A DNA stretch of 64,000 nt, taken from Thraustochytrium sp. TN22. Taxonomy: Eukaryota; Sar; Bigyra; Thraustochytrida; Thraustochytriidae. Position numbers and translations under genes: made by a program. How positions within the stretch are numbered: the stretch's first letter is position 1; each line of letters starts with the position of its first letter. Of this stretch, positions 38,613-49,000 are shown piece by piece. Under the pieces are notes generated by a model that was not told the DNA's origin, did no database searches, and saw only the letters and a list, made by a program, of their open reading frames with translations. The stretch covers positions 1 to 64,000 of the forward strand of contig JABLUY010000061.1 in NCBI GenBank assembly GCA_013306675.1, written 5' to 3'.

Positions 38613-39173
38613 TCACGGACGCGGACGCGGTCGCGAGCTGCGCTCTTGCGAGCGCCGCATCCTCTGCTCTTGCTGCCGCTCGGCGTCGTCGAAAACGGAC
38701 GGGATGGGCTTGGTCAGGGCATGCCAGGCAGCATTGCGATGCATGGCAGAAGATGTGCCGCTCTCGGTGGTCAGCTCGGTGCTGCTGGCCCGCTCCAGAA
38801 CGCGCTCGTCGAGATCCTCCAGCGTGCTGTAGCTGGCGTCGAAGGCTGTGCGCCGAAGAGCCTCGGAACCCGCACGCAGGCGCTCGCGCGACACGTCCTG
38901 CAGCAGTCGCAGCCGGTAGGCCTCCTGGTCCTGCAGCTTCGCCCAGTGCTTGAAGGCTGGCGGCGCGAAGTGGTACTTGCGGTCCACCTCTTCGAGCGGC
39001 GCGAACACCTTCATCTTGAAGGTGGACTCTCTGAATCGGAAATCCTCCACCTTGTCAAGTGGACGGCCATCGAGCACAAACACATTGCGTCTCGCCACGC
39101 TGAGCCGCGGCCCCCCCTCTTGCTGCTTCTTCGCCCGACGCGGCTTGCCTGCCTTCGCAGTCAACACCGTCAT
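38613..39173 (-). CDS. Hypothetical basic protein
   Basis: 187 residues from the ATG at 39173. The N-terminus is basic (AKAGKPRRAKKQQ). A more ordered middle reads VFVLDGRPLDKVEDFRFRE, KMKVFAPLEEVDRKYHFAPP and FKHWAKLQDQEAYRLRLLQD. The C-terminus is helical and charged, ending in an Arg/Pro tail. The composition looks like a real protein with alternating ordered and charged segments, but I do not recognise a family. It is on the same strand as uL11, which might suggest a ribosomal or mitochondrial role, though nothing in the sequence shows that. A GAGC tandem repeat begins four bases before the ATG. Confidence 0.6.
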   Translation of the reverse strand: MTVLTAKAGKPRRAKKQQEGGPRLSVARRNVFVLDGRPLDKVEDFRFRESTFKMKVFAPLEEVDRKYHFAPPAFKHWAKLQDQEAYRLRLLQDVSRERLRAGSEALRRTAFDASYSTLEDLDERVLERASSTELTTESGTSSAMHRNAAWHALTKPIPSVFDDAERQQEQRMRRSQERSSRPRPRP

Positions 39174-39176
39174 TGT

Positions 39177-39221
39177 GAGCGAGCGAGCGAGCGAGCGAGC
39201 GAGCGAGCGAGCGTGCGAGCG
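39177..39221. repeat. (GAGC)n repeat abutting a start codon
   Basis: About eleven GAGC units, one altered to GTGC, in the presumed 5' leader of the orphan gene at 38613-39173. The repeat lies four bases from its ATG. Confidence 0.92.
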
Positions 39222-40081
39222 AAGATAAGAAAGGAAAGGCTCCAGGCGCCCTCTCCCGGCGCTAGCCTGCTGGTGGCGGCGCGATGACGCCCGCCCGCCC
39301 GCGCGCCCGCCCGGCGACTGCCCGACCAGCACCTTGGCCACGCGCAACGTGAAGGCGAGAGCGACGAGGTCAAAACGATGTGATGGATGCAGTGCGAGCG
39401 CACCTCACCTCACTGTTGCTGAGCCGCGGTCCACTCCCGAGTGTGGGTGGTGGCCTCGGCGAGCAACCGACCCTCCAGCCCGCTCGCCGACGCTCGAGCA
39501 CCGCGGCAGCCGGCTCAGCGCTCAGCTCTGCCCGCGCGCAGCCAGCTGCTGCCTGCCCGCCCGCCTGCGCAGGCGGCCATCACCAGGCCTGCGACCCGGG
39601 GCGCACCTTGACGTAGCCTAGTAGTAGCGCAACTCCTACCGGACCCTTGCGGGCGCGCGGTCCCTGACGAGCGCGCCCCGCGCCCCTCAACTTGCCGCGC
39701 TCGCGTCCCCACCGGACCCGGAGATTCCAGGTCCAAGATCATCGCGTCCAGTGTGCGTGGAGGAGACGTCCCGCCCGCGTCGCAGGGCCCGGCGCGGGTG
39801 GCGCCCTCCTGTCCCTCTGCGCGCGGATCCTGACGCCCCCTCACAGGGACCGCGCGGAGACGCGCAGAGGCGAGGAGGGGGCGGCGGGGCGCGGGAGCTT
39901 CCCCCCGCCCCCCCGGGCAGGTCGCCAGTGGGCGCGCCCCTGCGCGCCCCTGGCGGCGAGCGCGGGAAACGTCCCAAAGTAAAGCGGCGGCCGCGTTCGA
40001 AGCAGCGCAGGGCGATCAAACAGCACGCCGGCCTCGGCGCAGGCAGAATCGTATGCGGCGCGCGACGAGGACGAGGGCGAG

Positions 40082-40113
<32 letters not shown>

Positions 40114-40419
40114 GCGCAGGCGCAGGCGCGCGGCGCGGGCCCGCGGCGCGGCTGCTGCTGGCGGGCTCCCCCCCCTCGCTCCGGCCGGCCGAGCCGCGGT
40201 CGGTCCCGTCACGGCCAAGCAGGCAAGCCTGAGCTGAGGCAGGCAAGCTAGTAGCCTGGGCACCGTAGCGGTCACCTAGCCGGCGAGAGAGCGAAAAGAG
40301 CAGCAGACTCCGAGCAGAGCAGAGCAGAAGCAGGGCGCGAGGAAAAGCAAACGCACGAGCAAGAGAAGAGGAAAAGGTGGCTCGAGCATCGGCAGGCGCT
40401 GCCGGCGGCGGCGGCGAGC
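39222..40419. other. Divergent promoter region (orphan / PI4K gamma)
   Basis: About 1.2 kb with no supported gene. It contains (GGC)n at about 40086-40112 and short CTAG-type motifs near 39614 and 40248. Long antisense frames here are compositional. Confidence 0.55.
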
Positions 40420-41916
40420 ATGCGCGTGCTGCTGGTGTCGGAGAGCGCGGCACCGCGCACGTACGATGTGGCGCTTGCGAGATCGGCGACAGGGCTTGAC
40501 GCACGGCGCGAGGCCGCAGAGCTCGCTGGCGCAGATCTCGAGCACGTGCGCCTGTACTACCGCGGCGCAGGTCTGGAGGACGATGCGCATCTCTGCACGA
40601 GGCTGAACGGCGACGCGCGGGAGGACTGCCTGGTGGCCACCGTGGACGAGGCCGGCGCCAAGGCCTCGCCTCACTCCGGTACGGACCGCTCGCTACGCCT
40701 GTGCGGACTGGAGAGCCTGGGCCGCGTCGAACCGGCGGCGCTCGATGGCATACGGCGGCTGCTGGCAGAGGCGCGCGGTGGCCTGGCTGCCGGCCACCAG
40801 CCTGTGCTGTCCGAGGACGGCTCCGGCGGCACATACTTTCTAAAGAATGCCGCCGGCAAGTGCGTGGCGTGCTTCAAGCCGCGCGACGAGGAACCCGCCG
40901 CGGAGAACAACCCGCGTGGCCTGCTGGGCCACATCGGCCAATGCGGGCTGCGCGAGGGCGTTCGTGCCGGCGAGGCCGTGCAGCGCGAGGTGGCCGCCTT
41001 TATCACGGATTTTGGCGGCTTCAGCGGCGTGCCGGAGACCATTTTGGTGGAGGCCAAACACAGCGCTTTCAACTACCGCGACGGGACTGTGCGCCACAAG
41101 ATTGGCTCATTCCAGCGTTTCGTCCCGGCCGACTGCATCGCCAGTGACTTCAGCCCCAACCTCTTTCCAGCCGAGGAGGTGCACAAGATTGCGCTGCTCG
41201 ACATTCGCCTCCTCAACGCCGACCGGAACGACGCCAACCTGCTAGTCTCGCGCCGTCCAAAGGCGACGCTGCTCTCCCCAAGCGCGGATGACGGCAGCGG
41301 TGGCGCCGCCACGAGCCCCTGCAGCATCGGCGGCGCCTCGTCAGCCTCGTCCTCCTCCATGCGCAAGTTCCGCTCGCTCTCGTGCAGCATGAGTCCACTC
41401 GACTTCGACTACTACCTCACGCCCATCGACCACGGCTACTGCCTGCCGGACAAGCTGGAGGTGGCGTGGTGCGACTGGTGCTGGCTGGACTGGCCTCAGG
41501 CGCGCACGCCCTTCTCGGAGGCTACGCTGCGCTGGATCGAAGACTACGACGTCGATGCCTGCGAGCGCATCCTGCGTCGCGACCTCAATGTGCGCGCGCC
41601 CTGCCTGCGGCTCATGCGCATCGTCGCCATGGTCCTCAAGAAGGGCGCGCGCGCTGGCCTCTGCCTGCACGACATCGCCTCCATCATCGCGCGCCAGGAC
41701 GTCAACCAGCCCTCGGTGCTCGAGACCCAGGTCATCCGCGCGCGTGAGCTCGCTGGGATGATGCAGGCGAACGCGCGCATCAAGGGCGCCACGGCAGCAG
41801 CCGCGCTTGCAGCCTCCGCTTCGACGCTTCCGCTGCGCCCGGCGCACGGTGTGCGCCGCGACCGCCGCGTCGCCACGCTCTCCTCCTGCAACCTGCCCTT
41901 TCCTGGCAGCAACAGC

Positions 41917-41947
<31 letters not shown>

Positions 41948-43134
41948 CCAAGAAGCACAGCGCACAGCGCCCCAGTACGGACATGGTCGCGCCTCGCCCC
42001 GGCAAGGAGAACAATCACCGTCTCGGCCTCCCGCGCATGTCGGCGCCCACCTACGACGAGCTCCGCGCGCGCACGCCGCCCGCGCCGCACGCCGATGCCT
42101 TGCGCCAACCGCCCTGCTCGCCGCCGCGCGACGCCGCCCGACCCAGCCCGACCGGCGCCCTCTCGCCGCAGCCCGACGCCGCGACCGCGCTCGACGAAGC
42201 CGCCGTCTTCGAGCGCGTCTTCCTCGAGTACGTGGAGCGCCTCGTGGACGACGTCATCCTTTGCGTGCGCGCGCGCCGCCAGAGTGACCAGAAGTTCCTC
42301 TTTCGCCGCGCCAGCTCCGTTCACCTCACCTCGCCGCACCGCCAACTCCACCCTCCCGACCTGCTCGACGAGGACGGCGCCGCGGCCTCCCCGCGCATGC
42401 TACGCGTGTCGCCGTCCAGTTCGACCCTCATCAGCCTCTGCGACCCGCGCCGCCCGCGCTGCGCCTCGGCCGACCAAACCTACGGCCAGCCGCCCGTGCC
42501 GCCGCCTGCTGCGGTTGACCTCGCGTGCTCCGGCATGCTTCAGCGCCAGCACCTTCGGCGCCCGCATCCGCACGAGAGCCCGCGCAAGAGGTCCGCGCCG
42601 CACCAGCGACAGCACGAGCACCAACACCCGGCCAGTGACGACAGCCCGAGGTCCAGCGACGACGACGCCCACGACGCCGCCACCGACGACATCGACGCCG
42701 ACACCGACGCCGAGTCGTACTTGGACCTCTTGGCAGCGGCCGCCGCCGGTCCTCCGGGTAAGCCGGCACCTCTTGATATCTCGCTCGCCGACCCGGACGT
42801 CCCACACGTCGTCCGCGTCGACGCATTTGGCATCAAGCACCTCATGCCGGTGCGACCCATGGCTACCTCCAGCTTCCACGAGTCCAAGCTCTCCTCGCTC
42901 ATGGACATGCACGCGCGGCCCTCGCCGTCCAAGAAACCTGCACTTGCGGCCTCATCCAAGACGCTACGCACCGTGAGCATGCGTCAAGCAACGAAGCCGA
43001 ATGTGGCCGTGCTCTTTGCGTCGCCTCCGCCAAAATCAGCGGCTGGCGCTGCAGGATCCTACTCGCCCGTCTCCCTGACACTCTCCACTGATTCGTCCTC
43101 CCCCCCGGCGTCGCCGCCGCGCATCGCGTTGTAA
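40420..43134 (+). CDS. Type II phosphatidylinositol 4-kinase gamma-like protein
   Basis: A 904-residue protein. The first 75 residues resemble a ubiquitin-like or C2-like fold (VLLVSESAA, LEHVRLYYRGAGLED). The PI3/4-kinase catalytic domain spans about 105-450: GGTYF near 137, VACFKPRDEEPAAENNPRG, VQREVAAFITDFGGFSGVP, KIGSFQRFV, then the catalytic IRLLNADRNDANLLV (near 258-272) and the metal-binding IDHGYCLP with D337. This order matches plant PI4K gamma/UbDK gamma. A Ser-rich insert sits between the last two motifs. The C-terminal half is low-complexity (poly-Gly, poly-Ser, Asp runs). Plant relatives show protein kinase or weak lipid kinase activity, so either PI4P synthesis or Ser/Thr phosphorylation is possible. 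The membrane role is inferred. Confidence 0.87.
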
Positions 43135-43334
43135 ACACTCACAGTCACCTTCATCACACCGAGCACACGCGCGCTGTGAGAGCGCGCCGCACACCCATCA
43201 GACCCCTGGTGTCGACGGCGGGCGGCCGCTTAATCGTGCGTGCGCACAGAGAACACATTGTATCTACTACTACTACCAAGCCTTATCTAAAAGAAAAAGC
43301 ACATGATGACCACATTGCCATCACTCACCGTTGG

Positions 43335-44228
43335 TCACTGCTCCGGGAGCGGCGGCGGCTGCGGCGGTGGGTACTTGGACTCGCTCAGCAGTGGCCCCGC
43401 TCTTGGCAACAACCGAGGGTCGCCCGTCCCGTCATGGAATGGCAAGGCTTCCGGCGCGCCAGCAGATGAGGCCTCCGGAGCGGCCATCTGAGAAGCCCCC
43501 GCTGGCGTTCGGCTGGCCAAGGGTGCTGCCAAGGGCCTCTTGTCGGCCGTGGACACGCCCATGGCGCGCAGGAATTCCGGCTCCGACTGGAGCACCTTGG
43601 TCATCTCGTCCGCCTCGGCCGGGCTCACACGAATGCCGGCCTCGGCGAGCACGCCCTCGAGGGCCTCGTCCGAGGCCTCCAGAGCCTTGACTAGCTCCTC
43701 CCGCGCCATGCCGTACGCCGAGCGCCAGCTGCCTGTGCGCTGGCGCTCGCACACGCGCGCGAATGTGGCCAGATCGATGCGGTCCACCTCGGCGCTCGCC
43801 GGCACGAACTGCTGCAAAACCCATGCCGCGTCCTCCGCGCGCAGGTCTGGTCGCATGGCGCACAGGTCTTGCCCCGTGATGAGGCCGTCGCCGTCCAGGT
43901 CCAGGAGCTCAAAGGCCTGCTTGTATCGCGCGATCTCCGAGTCCTTGAACCCGTGCATGCGCAGGTCGCTGCGCGGCGTCGCCGGTGGCTGTTCCGGTGG
44001 CGGCGGCGCGAACCCCGCTGTCCGCAAGGAAAGTGCCCGCGGCACCGAAGGCCGGCCAGGAGGCGCCGCCACCTTGGTTGTCTTGGTCGTAGTCTTGGTC
44101 GTCGTCACCGAGGTCTTGCGTAGCGACATGATCGTGCGCGGGCTCGGCGGCGCCCCCGGCGGCGCCCCCGGCGGCGGCGGCGGTGGCGGCGGTGGCACGC
44201 TCGGCGCCGGCGGCACCGCGAAAGGCAT
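43335..44228 (-). CDS. EF-hand protein with proline-rich N-terminus
   Basis: 297 residues from the ATG at 44228; the upstream GTG is not used. The N-terminus has a run of nine prolines and a Thr/Lys-rich segment (TTTKTTTKTTK). A canonical EF-hand follows (about 108-140): RYKQAFELLDLDGDGLITGQDL, with loop ligands D-D-D-L-T-D. A second, degenerate pair lies near 145-230 (EVDRIDLATFARVCE; LAEAGIRVSPAEADEMTKVL). This resembles myosin regulatory light chain or calmodulin-like proteins, but only one loop can clearly bind calcium. The C-terminus is disordered and proline-rich. Role likely in calcium signalling or cytoskeleton; partner unknown. It converges on the PI4K gene. Confidence 0.72.
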   Translation of the reverse strand: MPFAVPPAPSVPPPPPPPPPGAPPGAPPSPRTIMSLRKTSVTTTKTTTKTTKVAAPPGRPSVPRALSLRTAGFAPPPPEQPPATPRSDLRMHGFKDSEIARYKQAFELLDLDGDGLITGQDLCAMRPDLRAEDAAWVLQQFVPASAEVDRIDLATFARVCERQRTGSWRSAYGMAREELVKALEASDEALEGVLAEAGIRVSPAEADEMTKVLQSEPEFLRAMGVSTADKRPLAAPLASRTPAGASQMAAPEASSAGAPEALPFHDGTGDPRLLPRAGPLLSESKYPPPQPPPLPEQ

Positions 44229-44347
44229 CTTGCGCTTGGCGCAGAGCACGCTTGGCTCAGATCGTGCTTTACCAGGTCAGTCGCGGCCCGATGAAAAGAT
44301 CCGTTCCCAAAGTCACCCCGTTGATCGTGACTGTGAGTCACGAGGTG

Positions 44348-44595
44348 GGAGCATGCCATGCAAAGCAAGCAGCCTTGAATGCAGCGACGGGCTTGCCTCG
44401 CCAAGAAACATGTAGCAGGTGTGAGATTTTTGCATATTGCAAATTTCGCCCAGCCTGGGCCTACAGCCCCGGTCCGCGGGGTCCACAGCCTACGTCATGC
44501 GCAAGGCAGACGTAGGCAGTACCTTGAAGGACTCTCGCTTGCACGCTTGCTCGCTGGTCCACTTGCTCGCTTGCCCGCACTTGTTCTTCGCCCGC
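44348..44595. repeat. Tandem 248-bp duplication, copy 1
   Basis: A 248-bp unit directly followed by a second copy that differs at about six bases and one indel. Each unit contains a perfect 8-bp-stem hairpin (44489-44516 here, CCTACGTC with GACGTAGG) preceded by CCCCG/CGGGG and GCCCA/TGGGC short stems. The unit lies upstream of the EF-hand gene and downstream of the 7TM gene. No conserved protein is encoded. Confidence 0.93.
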
Positions 44596-44842
44596 GGAGC
44601 ATGCCATGCAAAGCAAGCAGCCTTGAATGCAGCGACGGGCTTGCCTCGCCAAGAATCATGTAGTAGGTGTGAGATTTTTGCATCTTGCAAATTTCGCCCA
44701 GCCTGGGCCTACAGCCCCGGTCCGCGGGGTCCACAGCCTACGTCATGCGCAAGGCAGACGTAGGCAGTACCTTGAAGGACTCTCGCTTGCACGCTTGCTC
44801 GCTTGTCCACTTGCTCGCTTGCCCGCACTCGTTCTCGCCCGC
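44596..44842. repeat. Tandem 248-bp duplication, copy 2
   Basis: Second copy, about 97 percent identical by eye to copy 1. The three stems are preserved. The remaining sequence of the 692-bp gap (44229-44347 and 44843-44920) holds no other recognised feature. Confidence 0.93.
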
Positions 44843-44920
44843 CTTTTGCGCTTTCTCTCACAACTTTCTCGCTCTCTTGCTCATACTTTCCAATCCCACT
44901 GGTAGGTGAGCTCATTCATG

Positions 44921-46408
44921 TCAGAACATCTTGCCACCCTTGACAGGACGGCCACCAAAGGCACCCGGGAGCATACCGGTGGAGGCCACCTCGGAGACCT
45001 TGGAGTACCAGCTGGACTGGGAGAGGAATTGCTGAGACATGAGGGTTAGCGCGGCGGACTGAATGATGAGCACGCCGCCCGTGATGATGCGGTGGCGCAG
45101 GTAGTGCGCAAAGAGCGAGGCGATGAGGACGAGGACCGGGAAGACGAAGAACCAGGTGGCGCCGAAGACCATCAGCGTGCGCAGAAAGCCCTGGAGCTGC
45201 ATCTGGCCCTGGACCTCAGGGGCGCGCATGGTGCCAAGGATGCTGGTGGTGAAGGCGATGCCAAGGATGATGCGCTGCAGGAGAAGGAACTTGCCGGCGA
45301 GGCCATCGTGGTCGTGAAACTTGAGGAAGTTGTCGTCCTGCACCTTGTTGATGATCTGCAATATGGTGGAGACGAAGACGATGATGATGAGCACGAAGAG
45401 AGTCGGTGTCTCGTCGTCCAGCTGCGGCTGGTTGAGCAGCTGCTTCACCCAGCTGTTCCCCTTGCCCGGCGCGCGCCGCGAAAAGTCCACGAGCGTCCAA
45501 CCGTTGCCCAGGCAGAGCAGCAAGAAGGACATGATGAGCTGCGAGAGCGCCTCAAAGGACTCCGAGAAAAGGTCGAAGACGAAGACGCCCTTGCCGTTGT
45601 ACGAGTACGAGAAGAGGTGCAAAATTTCCAAGACCATGGAGAGGATCTGGAAGATGTACGCAAATGCCAGGCCCTTGATGACAGCGTGCGAGCCACCCAT
45701 AAAGACCCCGTGCCCCGTCTTCTTCTGGTACGCCGTCGAGCTCCACACAAAGAAGGCCACCATGGTCGCCGTCATGATCCAGTAGAGCGTCGGCAGCCCA
45801 CGCTCATCCGCTGGAAGGTGGTCCTCACCCGGGTTGTACAGCGTGAACTCGTACGTGAAGAGGTTGCGCTTTAGCCTCCGACGGCGGCGACTCGAGCTGG
45901 CCTGATGCTCCGGGTCCTCCACGTACTCCTCCGACGAATCGCCATTCTCGAAGCCGCGGCAGTCCGCAATGACAAAGTACCAGCCGTACGTGCGCACCTC
46001 GTGCTTGATGCTCCACTCAAACTGCCACGAGACCTTGTTCGAGTCGGGCACTGGCACAGGGTCCGTACCGCGCGCAGACCCGATGCCGTGCGCGCCCGAC
46101 GGCTTTCCGATCGGGATGCGCGTGTGCGCATGCTTCACCTTTTCGCAGTCCGCCTCATTGTGGAATTTGTCGTGCCAGTTTGTATCCATGAACAGATACA
46201 CGGACCCACGCGGCTCGCCCGTGTACGTGACGTTCCCGATGACCTTGCTCGTGCCGGGCCGGAAGCTAAACTTGGTCACCTCCGTGATCTTGTGAGACCC
46301 AAAGTAGCCCTTGCCCTCGACCACCTTGCCACCGGCCTGCGTCGCCAGCGCCGCGGCTGCCGCCAGCGCCAGCGCCCACCGCAGCGCAGTCCCGCTCAAG
46401 AGCACCAT
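44921..46408 (-). CDS. GPR180/TMEM145-like seven-transmembrane protein
   Basis: 495 residues from the ATG at 46408. Residues 1-24 form a signal peptide. A lumenal or extracellular domain of about 190 residues follows (GKGYFGSHKITEVTKFSFRP start; WYFVIADCRGFENG later), with features seen in the GPR180/TMEM145 N-terminal domain. Then seven hydrophobic segments: LYWIMTATMVAFFVW, AVIKGLAFAYIFQILSMVL, QLIMSFLLLCLGNGWTLVDF, LFVLIIIVFVSTILQII, LLLQRIILGIAFTTSIL, LMVFGATWFFVFPVLVLI and GGVLIIQSAALTLM. LGNGWTL near TM3 is shared with this family. These proteins are orphan receptors or secretory-pathway proteins of uncertain ligand. A polybasic RRRRRLKR stretch precedes TM1 by about 30 residues. Confidence 0.82.
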   Translation of the reverse strand: MVLLSGTALRWALALAAAAALATQAGGKVVEGKGYFGSHKITEVTKFSFRPGTSKVIGNVTYTGEPRGSVYLFMDTNWHDKFHNEADCEKVKHAHTRIPIGKPSGAHGIGSARGTDPVPVPDSNKVSWQFEWSIKHEVRTYGWYFVIADCRGFENGDSSEEYVEDPEHQASSSRRRRRLKRNLFTYEFTLYNPGEDHLPADERGLPTLYWIMTATMVAFFVWSSTAYQKKTGHGVFMGGSHAVIKGLAFAYIFQILSMVLEILHLFSYSYNGKGVFVFDLFSESFEALSQLIMSFLLLCLGNGWTLVDFSRRAPGKGNSWVKQLLNQPQLDDETPTLFVLIIIVFVSTILQIINKVQDDNFLKFHDHDGLAGKFLLLQRIILGIAFTTSILGTMRAPEVQGQMQLQGFLRTLMVFGATWFFVFPVLVLIASLFAHYLRHRIITGGVLIIQSAALTLMSQQFLSQSSWYSKVSEVASTGMLPGAFGGRPVKGGKMF

Positions 46409-46963
46409 GGTGGCGAGCGAGCTCCGCCGACCCGCGCCAGACCACGCCTCTCCCGATCGCCGCACCGCACCGCACCGCGCACGCCAAGCGAGCCGGCCAC
46501 CGCCGTCGGAGGCGCCGCTGCCGCTCGCGTTGCTGCGCGCCGCGCCGCGCCGCGCCGCGCCGCCCGCCGCCGCGCGCCGCGTCGCTCGCTCTGCGCCGCC
46601 GCCGCTGCCGCTGCAGTTGCGGCTTTGACTTCCGCCGTGCCACGCAGGCGCTTGGGCAAGAAGAAGGTGACGTCAACTGCCGGGCTCGAATCGCTGTCGC
46701 TGCGCCTCACTCGCCAGGCGCCAGCTCGAGCTCTCTCTCCATCTCACTGTCAATCTCGATCTGCAAAATTCCTCCGGGTCGTCATGAAGTTAGTCTATGA
46801 GAGAGCTAACCCGTTTCTCGAGGTGGTCTCGCTCGCTGCCACTGCAGGCAGGTTGCAAATCGCGCCGATGCGTCATCAAGGCTGGCTGCTCATGGAAAAA
46901 GGTTCTTGGCGGTCACGAATGGCCATCAAGATTCTTCAGGTAAAAGGTTCTTGACGGTCACAG
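46409..46963. other. Intergenic region
   Basis: 555 bp. It contains (CCGCG)n near 46535-46565 and two imperfect copies of AAAGGTTCTTGRCGGTCAC at about 46900-46918 and 46944-46962, the second next to the stop codon of the FluG-like gene. Confidence 0.6.
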
Positions 46964-48238
46964 TCAATAGCGCTCGAGGAGGACATCCACTTGGTGGTCT
47001 AGGTCCATTTGCTCGAAAAACTCGTGCTCAAATTTGCGAAGGGCCGCAATGGTCCCGGTCAAGTCAGACCCGAGACGCTGGACGAGAGCTGCGTCCGCGA
47101 GAAGGGCGTCCGCAGCCTCGACCGTGGACCGCGGGAGACGGGCCCCATCGGCCTCAGAAGGCGAGCGCTGGCATGGTGGTTGCAGCACTCGCTTCTGCCC
47201 GAGGCCATCCAGGCCGGCGTAGAGGATGCCGGCCACGGCCACGTAGGGGTTGGCGGTGGCATCAAAAGTCTTCATCTCAAAGTTAGAGGCAGGGGCGTGG
47301 CGTGACGAGATGAGGCGCAGCGGCGCCTCCCGGTTCTGGTGTCCCCAGACCTGAAAGGCACCGGCCCAACAATTCGGCTCGATGCGCCGAAAGGAGTTTG
47401 GCGAGGACACGACGAGCGCCAACAGCGCGGGGAGGTGCTCCAGAACGCCTGCAATGAAGGCAGCTCCCTCGCCTGTCAGGCCGGGCCGGTCCTCTTCATC
47501 AAAAGGCGCGTCTGCCAAGGCGTTTGAGCCGTCGCTGAGGTTGGCCAGACTGACGTGGCAGTGCAGCCCGTTGCCCGCGGCGTCATGCTTCGCCTTGGGC
47601 AGGAAGCTCGCAATTAGGCCGCGACGATGAGCGACAGCTGCCACAGCCTCGCGCGCCATGGTGAGCGTGTCGACGGCCTCGAGCGCCGGCCCGTGAAGCA
47701 GGGCGAGCTCGAACTGGCCGGGCGCCGACTCCGCGTGGAACTGCGTCACCTGCGCGCCGACGGCTTCTAGCGCGCTCACCATGTCGAGGAGCACGTCCGC
47801 GCGCTCCGAGACTGCGCTGGAGGTCGAGTAAATGTGCCTGTCCACGGGCTTGCGCGTCGTGGCGTCCAACAAGACGAACTCGAGCTCGAAGCCGACCTGC
47901 ACTGTCAGCCCCGCCTCCGTCTCCAGTGTGCGCACTGCGCGCCGCAGGACTTCGCGGCCGCATACTGGTGCCGGACTGCCGTCCTGGCAGCGCACATCAA
48001 CCAGCCGCGTCGTCATGGGCCCGCCGTCCACCACCCTGGCGGACCCCGCGTCGATCTGCAGGACGAACTCCCCCGATGCCGGCAGCGGCGACCCGGGGAC
48101 GACCACGTCGACGCATCCCGCCGCCGCGAAGCACGCTGTGCCTACGGCGCCCTCGGCTGCCGTCTCGGGCAGGCACCTTGCGCGCCGGACGCCCGCAAGG
48201 TCCGTCCATACGACCTTTTGCCATGCATGCCGCGCCAT
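46964..48238 (-). CDS. FluG-type glutamine synthetase-like enzyme
   Basis: 424 residues from the ATG at 48238. The N-terminus (VVWTDLAGVRRARCLP) is the GS beta-grasp opening seen in FluG and related proteins. The catalytic domain has GFELEFVLL (first metal-binding Glu), QFHAESAPGQFELALLHGP (second Glu site, nearly identical to fungal FluG), then LEAVDTLTMAREAV, KAKHDAAGNGLHCHVSL (NGxGxHxH loop with the ammonium/ATP-site His) and RIEPNCWAGAFQVWGHQNRE, the glutamate-binding Arg region. The metal-ligand residues appear intact, so a gamma-glutamyl ligase reaction is plausible. FluG and lengsin relatives often do not make glutamine; gamma-glutamyl amide or polyamine conjugation are options. Cytosolic, no signal peptide. 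Confidence 0.87.
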   Translation of the reverse strand: MARHAWQKVVWTDLAGVRRARCLPETAAEGAVGTACFAAAGCVDVVVPGSPLPASGEFVLQIDAGSARVVDGGPMTTRLVDVRCQDGSPAPVCGREVLRRAVRTLETEAGLTVQVGFELEFVLLDATTRKPVDRHIYSTSSAVSERADVLLDMVSALEAVGAQVTQFHAESAPGQFELALLHGPALEAVDTLTMAREAVAAVAHRRGLIASFLPKAKHDAAGNGLHCHVSLANLSDGSNALADAPFDEEDRPGLTGEGAAFIAGVLEHLPALLALVVSSPNSFRRIEPNCWAGAFQVWGHQNREAPLRLISSRHAPASNFEMKTFDATANPYVAVAGILYAGLDGLGQKRVLQPPCQRSPSEADGARLPRSTVEAADALLADAALVQRLGSDLTGTIAALRKFEHEFFEQMDLDHQVDVLLERY

Positions 48239-49000
48239 CCTGCCGCTGTTCAAGCTCTGCTGTGCGTTCTCTCAGGCTCTCGCATCACTGGCAGGCTGAC
48301 AAAAACTTCGTCCCCCTTCAAGTTGGCGACACCGGCCCCATACTGATGTGAGTGCTGACCCACGGCCGTCGCCGGCCGAAGAACGCTTCGTGATTTACAC
48401 GTCAGGCCGAGGCACAAGCAGTGGTGGTAGCCGTCCGCCAAAAGCTGCAGGCAAGCAGCTAGGCCCATCGGCCCAAGGCAAGAACGACCAAGCCGCGACT
48501 TGCCCTGGCGACACGACGACTTGACTGTGCCACGAAGATGGGCCAAAAAAAAAAACGAACCATGGCGCTCCTACGCGAGAGGGGGGAGAAGCAGAGGGGG
48601 GTATGCTGCGCGCTAGCTGTGAACGTTCCGTTCAGACTCCAAAGGCTTCGTTAGGGGTCTTCTGGGCGACTGGAGCGCAGGAACTCTCTACGGGATCCCC
48701 GAGGGCCACAGCACCTAACGTCCGGAGCGCACAAGTGCAGATTGGCGGCAGCGCAAGGGGCCGGAAGCGCGGCACAAGTGCCAGCTGGCCGTGGCCGCGT
48801 AGTAAGATAAGTTAGACTCGGACGGCGGCGGCACGAGCGAGCAGAGCGACAACGATCGCGGCGGCGGCGGCGGCGGCGGCAGCAGCGGCGGCGTGTCTGC
48901 GCGCAGCGTCGCGGCGGGGCACGGGCGCGGGCGGCTGTGCGGTCGCGCGATCGCGTCGCGGCGGGAAGCGGCGAGGGTCGGCGGCTAGGAGCGGTGCGCC
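48239..49000. other. Divergent promoter region (GS-like / DPY30)
   Basis: 762 bp with no supported gene. It has a run of 11 A (48545-48555), a G-rich patch (48580-48603) and a CGG repeat leader just before DPY30. Confidence 0.6.

Noticed and set aside
44379-44905. Repeated short plus-strand frames within the 248-bp duplication
   Set aside because: Short, start from near-cognate codons, and no recognisable protein; treated as repeat sequence.
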